Below, piece after piece: positions 43,676 through 52,033 of a stretch of 64,000 nt of DNA. This DNA is from an uncultured Pelagimonas sp. (lineage in GTDB: Bacteria > Pseudomonadota > Alphaproteobacteria > Rhodobacterales > Rhodobacteraceae). The position numbers and the translations under genes are program-made. Under the pieces are notes generated by a model, which worked only from the letters and a program-made list of their open reading frames with translations, did not search any database and was not told the DNA's origin. The DNA is taken from positions 186,001 to 250,000 of the forward strand of contig NZ_CANMKO010000005.1 in assembly GCF_947498515.1 (NCBI RefSeq), in the 5' to 3' direction. How positions within the stretch are numbered: the first letter of the stretch is position 1; each line of letters opens with the position of its first letter.

Positions 43676-44386
43676 TCAGCGCAAGACCAGCGGCTGCGCC
43701 AACCAGTTTCGCAAGGCCGCACCAACGGCGTCAGGTTGCTCTAATGGCGGCAGGTGCCCGGCATGGTCAATCACAGTGAGCTGAGCGCCGGGGATCAGTT
43801 CCGCCATAAACGTATGGCGTTTGACCGGCCATACCGAGTCTTGAGACCCGCACATCACCAGTGTCGGCACGGCGATTTTGCGCAGAGTGGTTTGTTGATC
43901 GCGACGGCGTTGCATCGCCCGTGCTTGGCGCACGTAACATTCCGGCCCCAAGCCTTGGGCCATATCCGCCACCAGCGCCAATATCTCGGCTCGGTGCGGC
44001 CCCGGAGCAAGGTCCGATTGCTTAAGCTCTTCGGCCATAACGTCATCAAGCTTGCCGGTGCGCACCCGAATGATCTGAGGGTCACGGGCGGCGGCCTGTT
44101 GTGGGGTGTCGGCAAGCGGGGTGGTGTCCATCAAACATAGGCGTGACACACGGTCCGGCGCGCGCCGGATCACCTCAAGCGCCACAATCCCCCCCATACC
44201 AAGCCCGACAAGGGCAAAGCGTTTGGGCAGGACATCCAAAAGACCCGAGGCGATTTCCTCGATCCGTTCACCATGGGTGACCGGTGCGCTCATCACCGCA
44301 TGGTCGCGGGACAAATCGGCGATCAACGGGCCAAACAGCCGCGCATCACACATCATTGCGGGCAAAAACACCACCGGTTCACGCAT
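43676..44386 (-). CDS. Alpha/beta hydrolase
   Basis: A 236-residue alpha/beta hydrolase: start MREPVVFLPAMMCDARLFGP, elbow-like VGLGMGGIVALEVIRRAP, acid in VMCGSQDSVWPVKRH, and His in IDHAGHLPPLEQPDAVG. The usual elbow serine position reads GLGMGG, so the expected nucleophile Ser appears replaced by Gly. This could mean a non-hydrolytic role. An upstream ATG (44464) is possible but gives an unusual N-terminal extension. The substrate is unknown. Confidence 0.8.
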   Translation of the reverse strand: MREPVVFLPAMMCDARLFGPLIADLSRDHAVMSAPVTHGERIEEIASGLLDVLPKRFALVGLGMGGIVALEVIRRAPDRVSRLCLMDTTPLADTPQQAAARDPQIIRVRTGKLDDVMAEELKQSDLAPGPHRAEILALVADMAQGLGPECYVRQARAMQRRRDQQTTLRKIAVPTLVMCGSQDSVWPVKRHTFMAELIPGAQLTVIDHAGHLPPLEQPDAVGAALRNWLAQPLVLR

Positions 44387-44479
44387 CGCTTGTCTTGTCC
44401 TTTTGGTGAACAGGGCACAGCCCGTCACGCGCTCGAATACCACTGAGGTCACAGTATCAGACATGCCAGCGATGGGAAG

Positions 44480-44518
44480 AGAGCAAAAGAAAACGAGGCG
44501 GATTTCTGCGCCTCGTTT
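44480..44518 (-). terminator. Terminator after the LysM/solute-binding gene cluster
   Basis: AAACGAGGCG and CGCCTCGTTT form a perfect 10-bp stem with an 8-base loop (44491-44518), followed on the minus strand by TCTTTTGC. Confidence 0.85.
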
Positions 44519-44545
44519 CAATCATTTGCGTGAATTTCGACCGGA

Positions 44546-45580
44546 TTATTGGTCGAGCTTGTCCCAGAAATGCTTCAAGTGCTTGTTCACCACCTGATTG
44601 TAACGATCCGATTGGCGCAACTTGGCCAACCCAGCGTTAAAGCGATACATCATCGTGGTGCCACGCCAATGGCGTTTCGAGATGATCATATGCATGGTTT
44701 GCACCGACAAGGGGCGCGACAGCGGCTCGATCTCGCCGCGTAGGCCCATCTGGTCGACCATATGCGCCCCGTTAAAGACGTTGGCAGACACCGCATCAAC
44801 CTCGCCCGCCATCAGCGCCTCAAAACAGCCTTTGAATTCCTTGCGGCGTTCTAGGTTGATCAGGTCATTGGTGAGCCATTGGCGGTCCGGGCTGTCGAGG
44901 TCATGCACAAATTGGCCAGCGGCGCGGCAGATGGTTTTGCCGTGAATGTCGCTGTCCTCTTCCCACTTGAATTCCTTGCCCTTGCGCACCCAAAGCAGCA
45001 CCAAGATCTCGACCACAGGATCGGAGAAATGGAAATTCGCACAACGCGGTTCGACCGGCGTGCTATCGCAATCCGGCTTGAACCACGGGAACCCCATGTC
45101 GAATTCCTTTTGGTCCAGCTTAGGGAAAAGCTGTGTCGACCAGTCTTCGGAAAACGTCACCGAATACTTCACCGGATTTGGGGTTTCTTCCATCACCGCA
45201 TGGACCAGCTCGGTGGTCATGCCCTGACCAAGCCAATTCAGATCGGCAAAAGGCGGGCGCCCGGTGCCGGTCAAAAGCTTGATCTCGGCCTCATCCTCAG
45301 GAACGTGAAACGGCGTCACCTCGGCCTTGATGGTTTCCTGCCCCGGAATACAGGGGATGGTTAGCACGTCACCGGGATTGATCTGAAACACGCTGGTTTG
45401 CAGCATTTCTTGGTTGGCGTAATAGATCAGCGTCCACTTTTCAGGATCGCCAAACCGCTTTTCCGCGATGCTGAACACGGTTTCGCCCGCCTTGACCGTA
45501 TAGGTTTCGGCTGGACAATCCTGCGCTGCGGCCCCGATCGGTAGCAGCAGCGCAGCAAGACTTGTCAGAAGACGCCGCAT
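44546..45580 (-). CDS. LysM plus solute-binding-like (SBP_bac_3) protein, third of tandem trio
   Basis: A 344-residue precursor: signal peptide about 1-19, LysM at about 27-77 (YTVKAGETVFSIAEKRFG, INPGDVLTIPC), and a periplasmic solute-binding-like domain about 99-340. Family signature FPWFKPDC is at 164-171, followed by RCANFHFSDPVVEILVLLWV. LysM should anchor it to peptidoglycan while the second domain may bind a small ligand. It is the last gene of a three-paralogue array and starts 4 bases after the preceding stop. No permease, kinase or cyclase is near. The function is unknown. Confidence 0.85.
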   Translation of the reverse strand: MRRLLTSLAALLLPIGAAAQDCPAETYTVKAGETVFSIAEKRFGDPEKWTLIYYANQEMLQTSVFQINPGDVLTIPCIPGQETIKAEVTPFHVPEDEAEIKLLTGTGRPPFADLNWLGQGMTTELVHAVMEETPNPVKYSVTFSEDWSTQLFPKLDQKEFDMGFPWFKPDCDSTPVEPRCANFHFSDPVVEILVLLWVRKGKEFKWEEDSDIHGKTICRAAGQFVHDLDSPDRQWLTNDLINLERRKEFKGCFEALMAGEVDAVSANVFNGAHMVDQMGLRGEIEPLSRPLSVQTMHMIISKRHWRGTTMMYRFNAGLAKLRQSDRYNQVVNKHLKHFWDKLDQ

Positions 45581-45584
45581 CAGA

Positions 45585-46679
45585 TCAGAACTCGGCCCAG
45601 ATACGGGTCATATGTTCGTCGATGATACGTTGGTAAGTTCCATTTTCTTTGATCATGGCTAGGCCTTTCTCAAATTCTGCCAAGAGTTCGGGTCCGTTTG
45701 GGTGGGACTTGTGAACAACCATGTGGTTGCCATCCACCGAGATCGGCTGCCCTTTTGCGACAACGATCTGATCTTCCAGTCCCAATTCCTTGATCTTCTT
45801 GCGGCCGCCAAATTCGTTGAGGACCGCGCCATCAACTTTGCCTTCGGCCAAAAGCTCAAAACAATCGGCCGGGCTGTCGCCGGTGTGCAGGTTGATGTGC
45901 TTGTTTATCAGCCAGTTGCGGCCATGCTGATCAAAGATATAGGTCGAATACCCTTTGGGACGGCACAGCGTTTTGCCGGCCAGATCCGCATCAGAGTTGA
46001 ACGCAATCGGTGCCGATTTGTTCACAAACAACAGCATCAGCACTTCGAACATTGAGTCCGAGAACCGCAAATTGGCACAGCGATAGGTTTCCGGGTCGGC
46101 CTCGCAATCGGGTTTGAACCATGGAAACCCAATGTCCAAAAGCGCGTTTGACAACAGAGGTTCGTGATGCGCCGACCAATCGTTGACCCAGTGCACCGCA
46201 TATCCTTGGGCCGGGTCGGCGGCTTTCATCGCCTCGTCGACCACATCGGCAAGAATGCCGCCCTTGGGCAGGCCTCGATCGGTGAAGGGCGCAAAGTCAT
46301 CACCGGTCAGGATGTTGATCTTCTTGCGTGTCGCGGCATTCCCCGGCGCAACCACAAGCGGGGCCGCAGGTGCAGCGGCGGCGGCTTTGATGGTTTCAAT
46401 CGCCGTGCCCCCCTTGAGGCCCGTGGGCAAACCGTTGACGCATGGCATCCGCAATTTCATACCAACGCGGATGTTATTCGGGTTCGCCCCGATTTTATCG
46501 CTGTTGTTGCCCTGAATCGTGGTCCAGACGCTGACGTTTTTGTAGAGCTTGTCGGCAATCAGCGACAGGCTATCGCCGCGTTTGACAACATATTCGCCAC
46601 CGCAAGTTTCCTGTGCCGAAGCCGACATGGTGCCCGCAACAATGGCAGAGGCGGCGAGCGCACTCAGACGTTTTAACAT
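45585..46679 (-). CDS. LysM plus solute-binding-like (SBP_bac_3) protein, second of tandem trio
   Basis: A 364-residue precursor: signal peptide about 1-22, LysM about 30-80 (YVVKRGDSLSLIADKLYK, IRVGMKLRMPC), an Ala/Pro linker about 98-115, and a solute-binding-like domain about 120-360 with GFPWFKPDC at 184-192 and RCANLRFSDSMFEVLMLLFV. It is about as similar to either neighbour by eye. The ATG at 46679 is chosen; a TTG five codons upstream is less likely. The same 16-mer with a DnaA-box core lies 167 bp upstream as in front of the first paralogue. Confidence 0.85.
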   Translation of the reverse strand: MLKRLSALAASAIVAGTMSASAQETCGGEYVVKRGDSLSLIADKLYKNVSVWTTIQGNNSDKIGANPNNIRVGMKLRMPCVNGLPTGLKGGTAIETIKAAAAAPAAPLVVAPGNAATRKKINILTGDDFAPFTDRGLPKGGILADVVDEAMKAADPAQGYAVHWVNDWSAHHEPLLSNALLDIGFPWFKPDCEADPETYRCANLRFSDSMFEVLMLLFVNKSAPIAFNSDADLAGKTLCRPKGYSTYIFDQHGRNWLINKHINLHTGDSPADCFELLAEGKVDGAVLNEFGGRKKIKELGLEDQIVVAKGQPISVDGNHMVVHKSHPNGPELLAEFEKGLAMIKENGTYQRIIDEHMTRIWAEF

Positions 46680-46845
46680 AGGTATATTCCCCAAAATCCC
46701 GTTAACGAATGGTCGCCCATGTTGTGGGAAGGGTCAACGGCCTGCCTAGGGATTGTAGCCAGACCTATATGGATCAAGGGTTTCACGCCGATTCCCGTGC
46801 TTCTTTTTGTCGCCACATCTGAAAATCTGAATGCTTTTGGGGCAG

Positions 46846-46854
46846 TTATCCACA
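46846..46854. promoter_or_regulatory. DnaA box upstream of the second LysM/SBP gene
   Basis: TTATCCACA is a perfect consensus DnaA box within the 16-mer AGTTATCCACAGAATC, which is repeated exactly at 48182-48197. It lies 167 bp from the 46679 start. Confidence 0.6.
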
Positions 46855-46871
46855 GAATCGGGTGGCTTTGA

Positions 46872-46889
46872 GGGGGCCCGCAGGCCCCC
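46872..46889 (-). terminator. GC hairpin after the first LysM/SBP gene
   Basis: GGGGGCC-CGCA-GGCCCCC forms a 7-bp stem just after the stop at 46902. No T run follows, so it may be a weak terminator or an mRNA 3' stabiliser. Confidence 0.5.
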
Positions 46890-46901
46890 ACAGTTTTCAG
46901 G

Positions 46902-48017
46902 TCACAGACCGGCCCAAATGCTCGACATATGTTTGTCGATGACGCTTAGGTAATCACCACCATCACGCATGTCGCGCAGCCCGGCGTTGAACTTGGTGAT
47001 GATCTCTTGAGCACGTGGGTTGGACTTGTGCGTAACAGCGTGCAACCCCTCGATCGCCAAGGGGCGGCTAAGCTGCAATTCGATCTGATCAGACACACCC
47101 ATATCTTTGGATACGATCCGCCCGGTGAATTCGTTCATCGCGACCGCATCGGTTGTGCCATCGATCAAACGATTGAAGCAATCTTCGGCGTTCTGAGGTG
47201 TTTGCAACCGTGCACCGGCCCGTGTCAGGAACCCAGCCCCCTGCCCGCGCCGCGTCGCCGCTTCGTGCCCCAAAGGAGAACAAACGCGCATGCCCTTGAG
47301 GTCTGCTTCGGAGCCATACGTGATCCCGCCACCCTTTTTGGTGAACAGCACAACGAGCATTTCAAACATTGGGTCGGAGAAGACGTAGTCGGTGCAAAGT
47401 GGCGTGTTAGCGGCGGCCTCGCAATCGGGCTTGCGCCATGGAAATGCCAGATCAACCATGCCTTCGGACAACATCGGATCCAGGTGCACAGACCGGTCAT
47501 TCACCCAGTAAAACTTGTGCTTTCCAAAGGCGTTAGAGGACACAACAACCCGATTGACCAGATCGGTGATCAGGCCGGAATTGAGCTGAAGGCGGTTGGT
47601 GAAAGGGCGAAAATCGTCGCCCGCCAGCAGTTTAAGATCGACCCCCTCTTCGCGACGCTCTGCGGCGCGCTGCCTGTCGCGCAGGCTGTCCGCGGATGTC
47701 GCCGAACTGGCCGCTGGGGCGACAAGCGCCGCGGTTTGCAATGGCTTGCCGCCCTTGAGGCCACGGGGCATTCCGTCGATGCAGGGAATGCGATATTCGT
47801 GGCCAACCCGGATGCTATCTGGGCTGGTGATCTTGTCGATATTGTTGCGGTAAATCACCGTCCATTGGCTGACATCCTTGTACAGATAGTCCGCAATCAA
47901 TGACAGCGAATCCCCACCTTTGACTTTGTAGACACCGCCACAGGTTTCTTGGGCCTGCACCGTTCCCATACTGGCCGCCCATAGCGTAGCCGCCAGCGCG
48001 ATCGCGCTCTTTTTCAT
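46902..48017 (-). CDS. LysM plus solute-binding-like (SBP_bac_3) protein, first of tandem trio
   Basis: A 371-residue precursor: signal peptide about 1-23, LysM about 30-79 (YKVKGGDSLSLIADYLYK), an Ala/Arg-rich charged linker about 95-125 and a solute-binding-like domain from about 127. The trio signature reads AFPWRKPDC, then LCTDYVFSDPMFEMLVVLFT. It is the most diverged of the three in the linker. GGGAGAGG precedes the ATG at 48017. A separate promoter is likely, since 222 bases separate its stop from the next paralogue. Confidence 0.85.
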   Translation of the reverse strand: MKKSAIALAATLWAASMGTVQAQETCGGVYKVKGGDSLSLIADYLYKDVSQWTVIYRNNIDKITSPDSIRVGHEYRIPCIDGMPRGLKGGKPLQTAALVAPAASSATSADSLRDRQRAAERREEGVDLKLLAGDDFRPFTNRLQLNSGLITDLVNRVVVSSNAFGKHKFYWVNDRSVHLDPMLSEGMVDLAFPWRKPDCEAAANTPLCTDYVFSDPMFEMLVVLFTKKGGGITYGSEADLKGMRVCSPLGHEAATRRGQGAGFLTRAGARLQTPQNAEDCFNRLIDGTTDAVAMNEFTGRIVSKDMGVSDQIELQLSRPLAIEGLHAVTHKSNPRAQEIITKFNAGLRDMRDGGDYLSVIDKHMSSIWAGL

Positions 48018-48183
48018 AATCCTCTCCCTGCTCGACAGGATCATCTCCCCCAGATCCCGGCGGGGACAGCGTTGCCGATCTAGTGGTATCGGTCAACAGT
48101 GCCACTACAAGTAGTAGATTGCTCTAGCTGTTTCAAAGGGTTCTGGGGTGGTCACAAAAGCCGATTTCAGCGGGTTGGTGAAG

Positions 48184-48192
48184 TTATCCACA
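48184..48192. promoter_or_regulatory. DnaA box upstream of the first LysM/SBP gene
   Basis: TTATCCACA in the same 16-mer context and orientation as at 46846, and also 167 bp from the start codon it precedes (48017). The flanking upstream sequences are otherwise not obviously alike. Confidence 0.6.
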
Positions 48193-48240
48193 GAATCACC
48201 CGACGATACGCGACACATTCAAACCTTTGAAAATAAGGGG

Positions 48241-48867
48241 TCAGGCGCGCGCCAGCAGCAAGGTGAAGCCATGGCATTGCGGGTCTTCGGGTACAAATTC
48301 CTCGACCTTGGCTCCGCCTTCTTCAAGAAGCGCGCTATATTCAGTGATACCCAGCGAGGCATGAAACACGTCGTCAGTTCCGACATGACCAACTGCCTCG
48401 CCTTCGCCCGGTCCAACTGTCAACAAAAGCCGCCCTTTCGGGGCAAGATGGCGCGCGATTTTCGGCAAGGAATCGCGCTGTTCATCCCGCGTTAAATGAA
48501 AGAAACTGCCCCAGCCGATGATCGCATCAAACTGCGTCGATAATTCGAGATCACGCATATCGGCATGGACCGCTGTCGCATTTGGAAAGCGGTTTGAGAA
48601 TAGCGCTAGCATTTCAGTGGAAAAATCAGCCCCGGTGACGTCGTAGCCCTGTTTCACCAACCACGCGGCGATGGGTTCCCCCGCGCCACAACCCAAATCA
48701 AGAACGCAGCCTCGCGGCGGCACATCTTGTAATACGCGCTCTAACCAATTGCGTTCAAACAAGGATTTGTTGCGCTTCTGGTCATAAGACACGGCTTGAC
48801 GATCATAGATCGCCAGGGTGTCAGAGGCCAATTTGGCTAGCCTGTCTTGCTCACGATCTGAATCCAA
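48241..48867 (-). CDS. Class I SAM-dependent methyltransferase
   Basis: A 208-residue methyltransferase with Rossmann motif I GCVLDLGCGAGEPIAAWLVK (about residues 54-73), motif II VTGADFSTEMLALF, and IIGWGSFFHLTRDEQRDSLP as the post-motif region. The substrate is unknown. The likely start is TTG 48867, with GAGG seven bases before it and overlapping the preceding gene by 31 bases; no in-frame ATG exists before motif I. Confidence 0.87.
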   Translation of the reverse strand: MDSDREQDRLAKLASDTLAIYDRQAVSYDQKRNKSLFERNWLERVLQDVPPRGCVLDLGCGAGEPIAAWLVKQGYDVTGADFSTEMLALFSNRFPNATAVHADMRDLELSTQFDAIIGWGSFFHLTRDEQRDSLPKIARHLAPKGRLLLTVGPGEGEAVGHVGTDDVFHASLGITEYSALLEEGGAKVEEFVPEDPQCHGFTLLLARA

Positions 48868-49799
48868 ATTGCCGCCTCATCGATCAATGTCCATTCCCGG
48901 CGCAGCCCCCAAGGGCCAAATTCCGCATGGCTGATCCCCATCACATGCACTTCGGCCCCAGTTGGTTTGCCAAAGGCACCCCAACCATCATGCCGCCCGG
49001 TCAAGGACCAGCGTACAGCCGCACGCGGCGGCATCAAGGTCTCTTCCATACCAATTTTGTGGTGGACCTGAAATTGCGCAGATGGAAACGCCGCCCGCAA
49101 GCCAAGCCAAAACGTATCCGCTTCGGTCCAGCCGTGGACCTCTCGCCCCCCCGAATAGCTCATCTGACAAGCTTCGTCATATTGTTCAGGAATAACAGAG
49201 AGTTCGCCTTGCATGATCTGATCTAGAATGGTGGCAAATGCCTCGCCCCATTGATTGGAATTTCCACCGCCCGTATACGGCCCGACCTCATCAATATCGG
49301 GTCGAAAAGGCTGGCTGTCCGGGTTTAGCCCCGGCAATTGATCCCGCGCCCAGTTCTGGGGATCAAGGCCAAGTTGGGCAAGAACAGCGCCGCTATCCAT
49401 AACCCGCCATTCATCACAAATGCGATTGGCCTTGGCATATCGGTCAGCAATTTCACGAAACCGAATGCTGCCTCCACTGGCCGGGCCATAAGAGCCACTG
49501 CCGCGATGGGTGGCCGTTGACAGCAACCGTTGCGACCCAAGCAAGCCGATTTGCGGGCTACCCGACCACACCAAATCTTCGCTCAGCATCGAGCGATCAG
49601 GAAAGGCGACGAGGGTTTCCATCCCCAAATCGGCCACCGCCTGAACACCAAACCCAATGCCACGCGGCGTGCGGATGGTCACGTCGGGGTGGTAATATTC
49701 CTGCATCCTAGACATCAGCCCGCGCTTTTCCCAGATTTCGCGGGTGGTGGTCAGAATGTAGTCGGGAAAGTCCCTAAATTTTTGATCAAAACCCTTCAT
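48837..49799 (-). CDS. Double NTF2-like (SnoaL-type) protein
   Basis: A 320-residue protein with two SnoaL/NTF2-like repeats: residues about 10-150 (MSRMQEYYHPDVTIRTPRGI) and about 180-315 (GELSVIPEQYDEACQMSYSG and REWTLIDEAAIWIQIV). Such cone-shaped folds serve as small-molecule isomerases, cyclases or hydrolases, or as protein adaptors. The substrate cannot be told. It overlaps the methyltransferase gene and probably shares its message. Confidence 0.78.
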   Translation of the reverse strand: MKGFDQKFRDFPDYILTTTREIWEKRGLMSRMQEYYHPDVTIRTPRGIGFGVQAVADLGMETLVAFPDRSMLSEDLVWSGSPQIGLLGSQRLLSTATHRGSGSYGPASGGSIRFREIADRYAKANRICDEWRVMDSGAVLAQLGLDPQNWARDQLPGLNPDSQPFRPDIDEVGPYTGGGNSNQWGEAFATILDQIMQGELSVIPEQYDEACQMSYSGGREVHGWTEADTFWLGLRAAFPSAQFQVHHKIGMEETLMPPRAAVRWSLTGRHDGWGAFGKPTGAEVHVMGISHAEFGPWGLRREWTLIDEAAIWIQIVSKTG

Positions 49800-49869
49800 C
49801 GGGGCACGCCTTCGCAGTTAACCTTTCTTCCTTGCTGACCAATCAAGGTTAATGCCGCGTTTAGATTGG

Positions 49870-50499
49870 CTAATTTGGATAAGAAATTTCGCGAAAGGGT
49901 GGAAAATCTCTGTATCTAGCCCGGCGCTGTTGCACGGTTTCAACAGGCTCGGCTCCGGGGCGGAGCAAACACCCGCGCGGTGCGATGTAGCTGTCGATCC
50001 GACGCTGTGGCTCCGGTCTCCACGTCAAATTAAAAGCGCAAAGTTTAGGGAAAAACCAGATTTCGGAATAGTCGAGATGATCGTGCAACCACCACGCCAA
50101 ATCGCGCCAATCGCGCCCTTGGTCATATCTCTCGGCAAACCATGGAATGACAATCGACGCTCCGGCGACCTCGGTTTGTGGCAGGTCCCAGATATGGCAT
50201 TCCAGCGGGTAATCATTGCGCGCGCAGTTGAGTTTGTGGGCGTTGCCATAGGCATTGAGCCGTGCAGAGCGATAGCCAGAGCGCACAAAAATGCGGCCGA
50301 ATGTTTCCTCTAGTGGATCAAGCAGACTGGTGGCCAAAGCCCGGCCTCGTGCCAATGCAAGATCAGGATCATCTGGTATATTGCTGATTTCGTGAAAGTT
50401 TCCGATTTCAGACATCAAAAACTCTCGCATCCAGAAATGGCGCGAAAGACGCTGTCGACCTAAAGTCTCAAGGCTCCACATGGATTTGGGTTTGCGCAT
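49870..50499 (-). CDS. Conserved protein of unknown function (possible peptidase M15-like fold)
   Basis: About 209 residues from ATG 50499; a GTG at 50553 would add 18 residues and overlap the VOC gene. Segments LSRHFWMREFLMSEIGNFHE, IPDDPDLALARGRALATSLL and FGRIFVRSGYRSARLNAYGN recall M15-type (D-Ala-D-Ala carboxypeptidase-like) proteins, in which a similar RSGYRS precedes a metal His. The later CHIWDLP could supply a ligand. The catalytic set is not clearly complete, so enzymatic function is unproven. No signal peptide is visible. Confidence 0.65.
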   Translation of the reverse strand: MRKPKSMWSLETLGRQRLSRHFWMREFLMSEIGNFHEISNIPDDPDLALARGRALATSLLDPLEETFGRIFVRSGYRSARLNAYGNAHKLNCARNDYPLECHIWDLPQTEVAGASIVIPWFAERYDQGRDWRDLAWWLHDHLDYSEIWFFPKLCAFNLTWRPEPQRRIDSYIAPRGCLLRPGAEPVETVQQRRARYRDFPPFREISYPN

Positions 50500-50518
50500 C
50501 AGATCACGCCAAAACGCA

Positions 50519-50947
50519 TCAATAGCCGCCCCAGCGAAACGCACCATCGTCACCGCGCAAAGGCGAAAATGGATTGTACGCGATTTCCCAGATATGCCCC
50601 TCGGGGTCGGAAAAATAGCCGTGGTACCCGCCCCAAAACACCTCTTGGGGCTGTTTCAACACCTTGCCCCCTGCCGGTTCCACCTGCGCCATCAAGGCAT
50701 CGACCTCTTCCTTGCAGCGCAGGTTCTGACCCAAGGTCATCGCCCCTTTGCCCAGTGCTGCCGGGTCAACGCCAATATCCTCGGCCAGCGCCGCCAAGGG
50801 GTAAAGACCAATCGCCTGCCCCAAAAGGTCGTAAACAACAATGTTGTCCGGCGTCTGCACCCGGTGCCAGCCTAGGGATTCGTAAAACTGGGCCACCGTG
50901 TCGATGTTCGACACACCCAGGGTGATCAGGCTTACACGCTGTTCCAT
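50519..50947 (-). CDS. VOC-family (glyoxalase-like) protein
   Basis: A 142-residue VOC protein: RVSLITLGVSNIDTVAQFYE at the start, FYESLGWHRVQTPDN, and WGGYHGYFSDPEGHIWEIAY at the C-terminus with the metal-binding Glu. The ATG overlaps the stop of the hydrolase gene by one base (TGATG). The substrate is unknown. Confidence 0.88.
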   Translation of the reverse strand: MEQRVSLITLGVSNIDTVAQFYESLGWHRVQTPDNIVVYDLLGQAIGLYPLAALAEDIGVDPAALGKGAMTLGQNLRCKEEVDALMAQVEPAGGKVLKQPQEVFWGGYHGYFSDPEGHIWEIAYNPFSPLRGDDGAFRWGGY

Positions 50948-51915
50948 CACTTCAAATCCTTAACCCAGTTTACAATAACCTCGGTCATCGGGGCGGTCTG
51001 ATTGGGTGACAATACCCGCCCTGCGATCACATGACGCCCGGGGTCATCGCCGGGCCCGACATCCACCGCGTGGATCTTTGTCGGTCCGCCCCAGCGCGCC
51101 GCCACATCGCGCGTAGTCGCATGATCAATGACCTGATCCAGATCGTCAAAGACAAAAAGCGCCGGTTGAGTGGCCTGTTCATGTGGTAAAGCTTGCGCGG
51201 CTTTGACAGAGGCGGCCATCGGCAAAAGCGCCGTGGTTGGATATGTGTTGGTCCAAAATTTAGCGTGATCGTCGTTGGATGGCGGGAAACTCCGTTCGGC
51301 CCCGGCCAATTTTGGCAACCACCACCGGGCGCCGGGCCAAGTTAAAACCTGCGCTCCCGCAGCCCGAACCCGGAAGTTTGGCGAGATCATCACCACCGCG
51401 CGGACCTCTTTGGCCATGTCCTTGTGAAGGGCCAAGGCCGCAAGGGTCGCCCCAGTCGATGTGCCAATGATCAAGGTTTTGTTCCCTGTGGCTTGGCCAA
51501 TGGCCAACGCTTCGGCCACGTCCCGCATCCAACCCTCGACCGTGGCTTCGGCGAGGGCATCTCCGGAACGGCCATGCCCTTGAAGACGTGTGAAAACCAA
51601 ATTGGCGTTCAGTTGCTGCGCAACCCCATCCGGCAGTGGTCGGATTTCTTCTGATGTGGCCGAAAACCCGTGCAAGTACACCACTGACCAATCGGTTTTG
51701 GTCTCTGGCTCTTCGGCCCAAATCACCTGTTTGGCGGTGCCGTCGGTGATGTCGTCAAAAGGGGATTCTTGCGCCGCAAGCCATGCGTCAATGCCACCGG
51801 CCAACTGACCTTCGTCAAACTCGACCTGTGTCACAACGGGTTCGCGCGGCCCAAAAAACCAAAGCAAACACCCCGCTCCTAGCATGGCCGCCAATACCCA
51901 AATCAAAAACTTCAC
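50947..51915 (-). CDS. Membrane-anchored or secreted alpha/beta hydrolase
   Basis: A 322-residue protein starting at GTG after GGGGA. Residues 1-21 form a hydrophobic anchor or signal (MKFLIWVLAAMLGAGCLLWF); a Cys at about 16 follows AG, so a lipoprotein is possible. The hydrolase domain has VVYLHGFSATSEEIRPL, the elbow LIIGTSTGATLAALALHK (Ser at about 163), DDLDQVIDHAT and a late His in GRHVIAG. It is likely an esterase or lipase-like enzyme facing the periplasm. It is coupled to the following VOC gene. Confidence 0.85.
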   Translation of the reverse strand: MKFLIWVLAAMLGAGCLLWFFGPREPVVTQVEFDEGQLAGGIDAWLAAQESPFDDITDGTAKQVIWAEEPETKTDWSVVYLHGFSATSEEIRPLPDGVAQQLNANLVFTRLQGHGRSGDALAEATVEGWMRDVAEALAIGQATGNKTLIIGTSTGATLAALALHKDMAKEVRAVVMISPNFRVRAAGAQVLTWPGARWWLPKLAGAERSFPPSNDDHAKFWTNTYPTTALLPMAASVKAAQALPHEQATQPALFVFDDLDQVIDHATTRDVAARWGGPTKIHAVDVGPGDDPGRHVIAGRVLSPNQTAPMTEVIVNWVKDLK

Positions 51916-52033
51916 AGCTGTCCCCCTGATCCAATCGCCGGACTATGGTTTGGCCGACACAGAGGATCATGCGGGTGAAACCGCGCCCTGCCAAGAAAGT
52001 CGCCACGTCAGGCCGTGTTTGCGGCTCTTAGGT

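Noticed and set aside
46844-48197. Two DnaA boxes as a chromosomal origin
   Set aside because: Only two boxes over 1.3 kb, both in promoter regions of paralogues, with no A/T-rich unwinding element and no origin-linked genes nearby.
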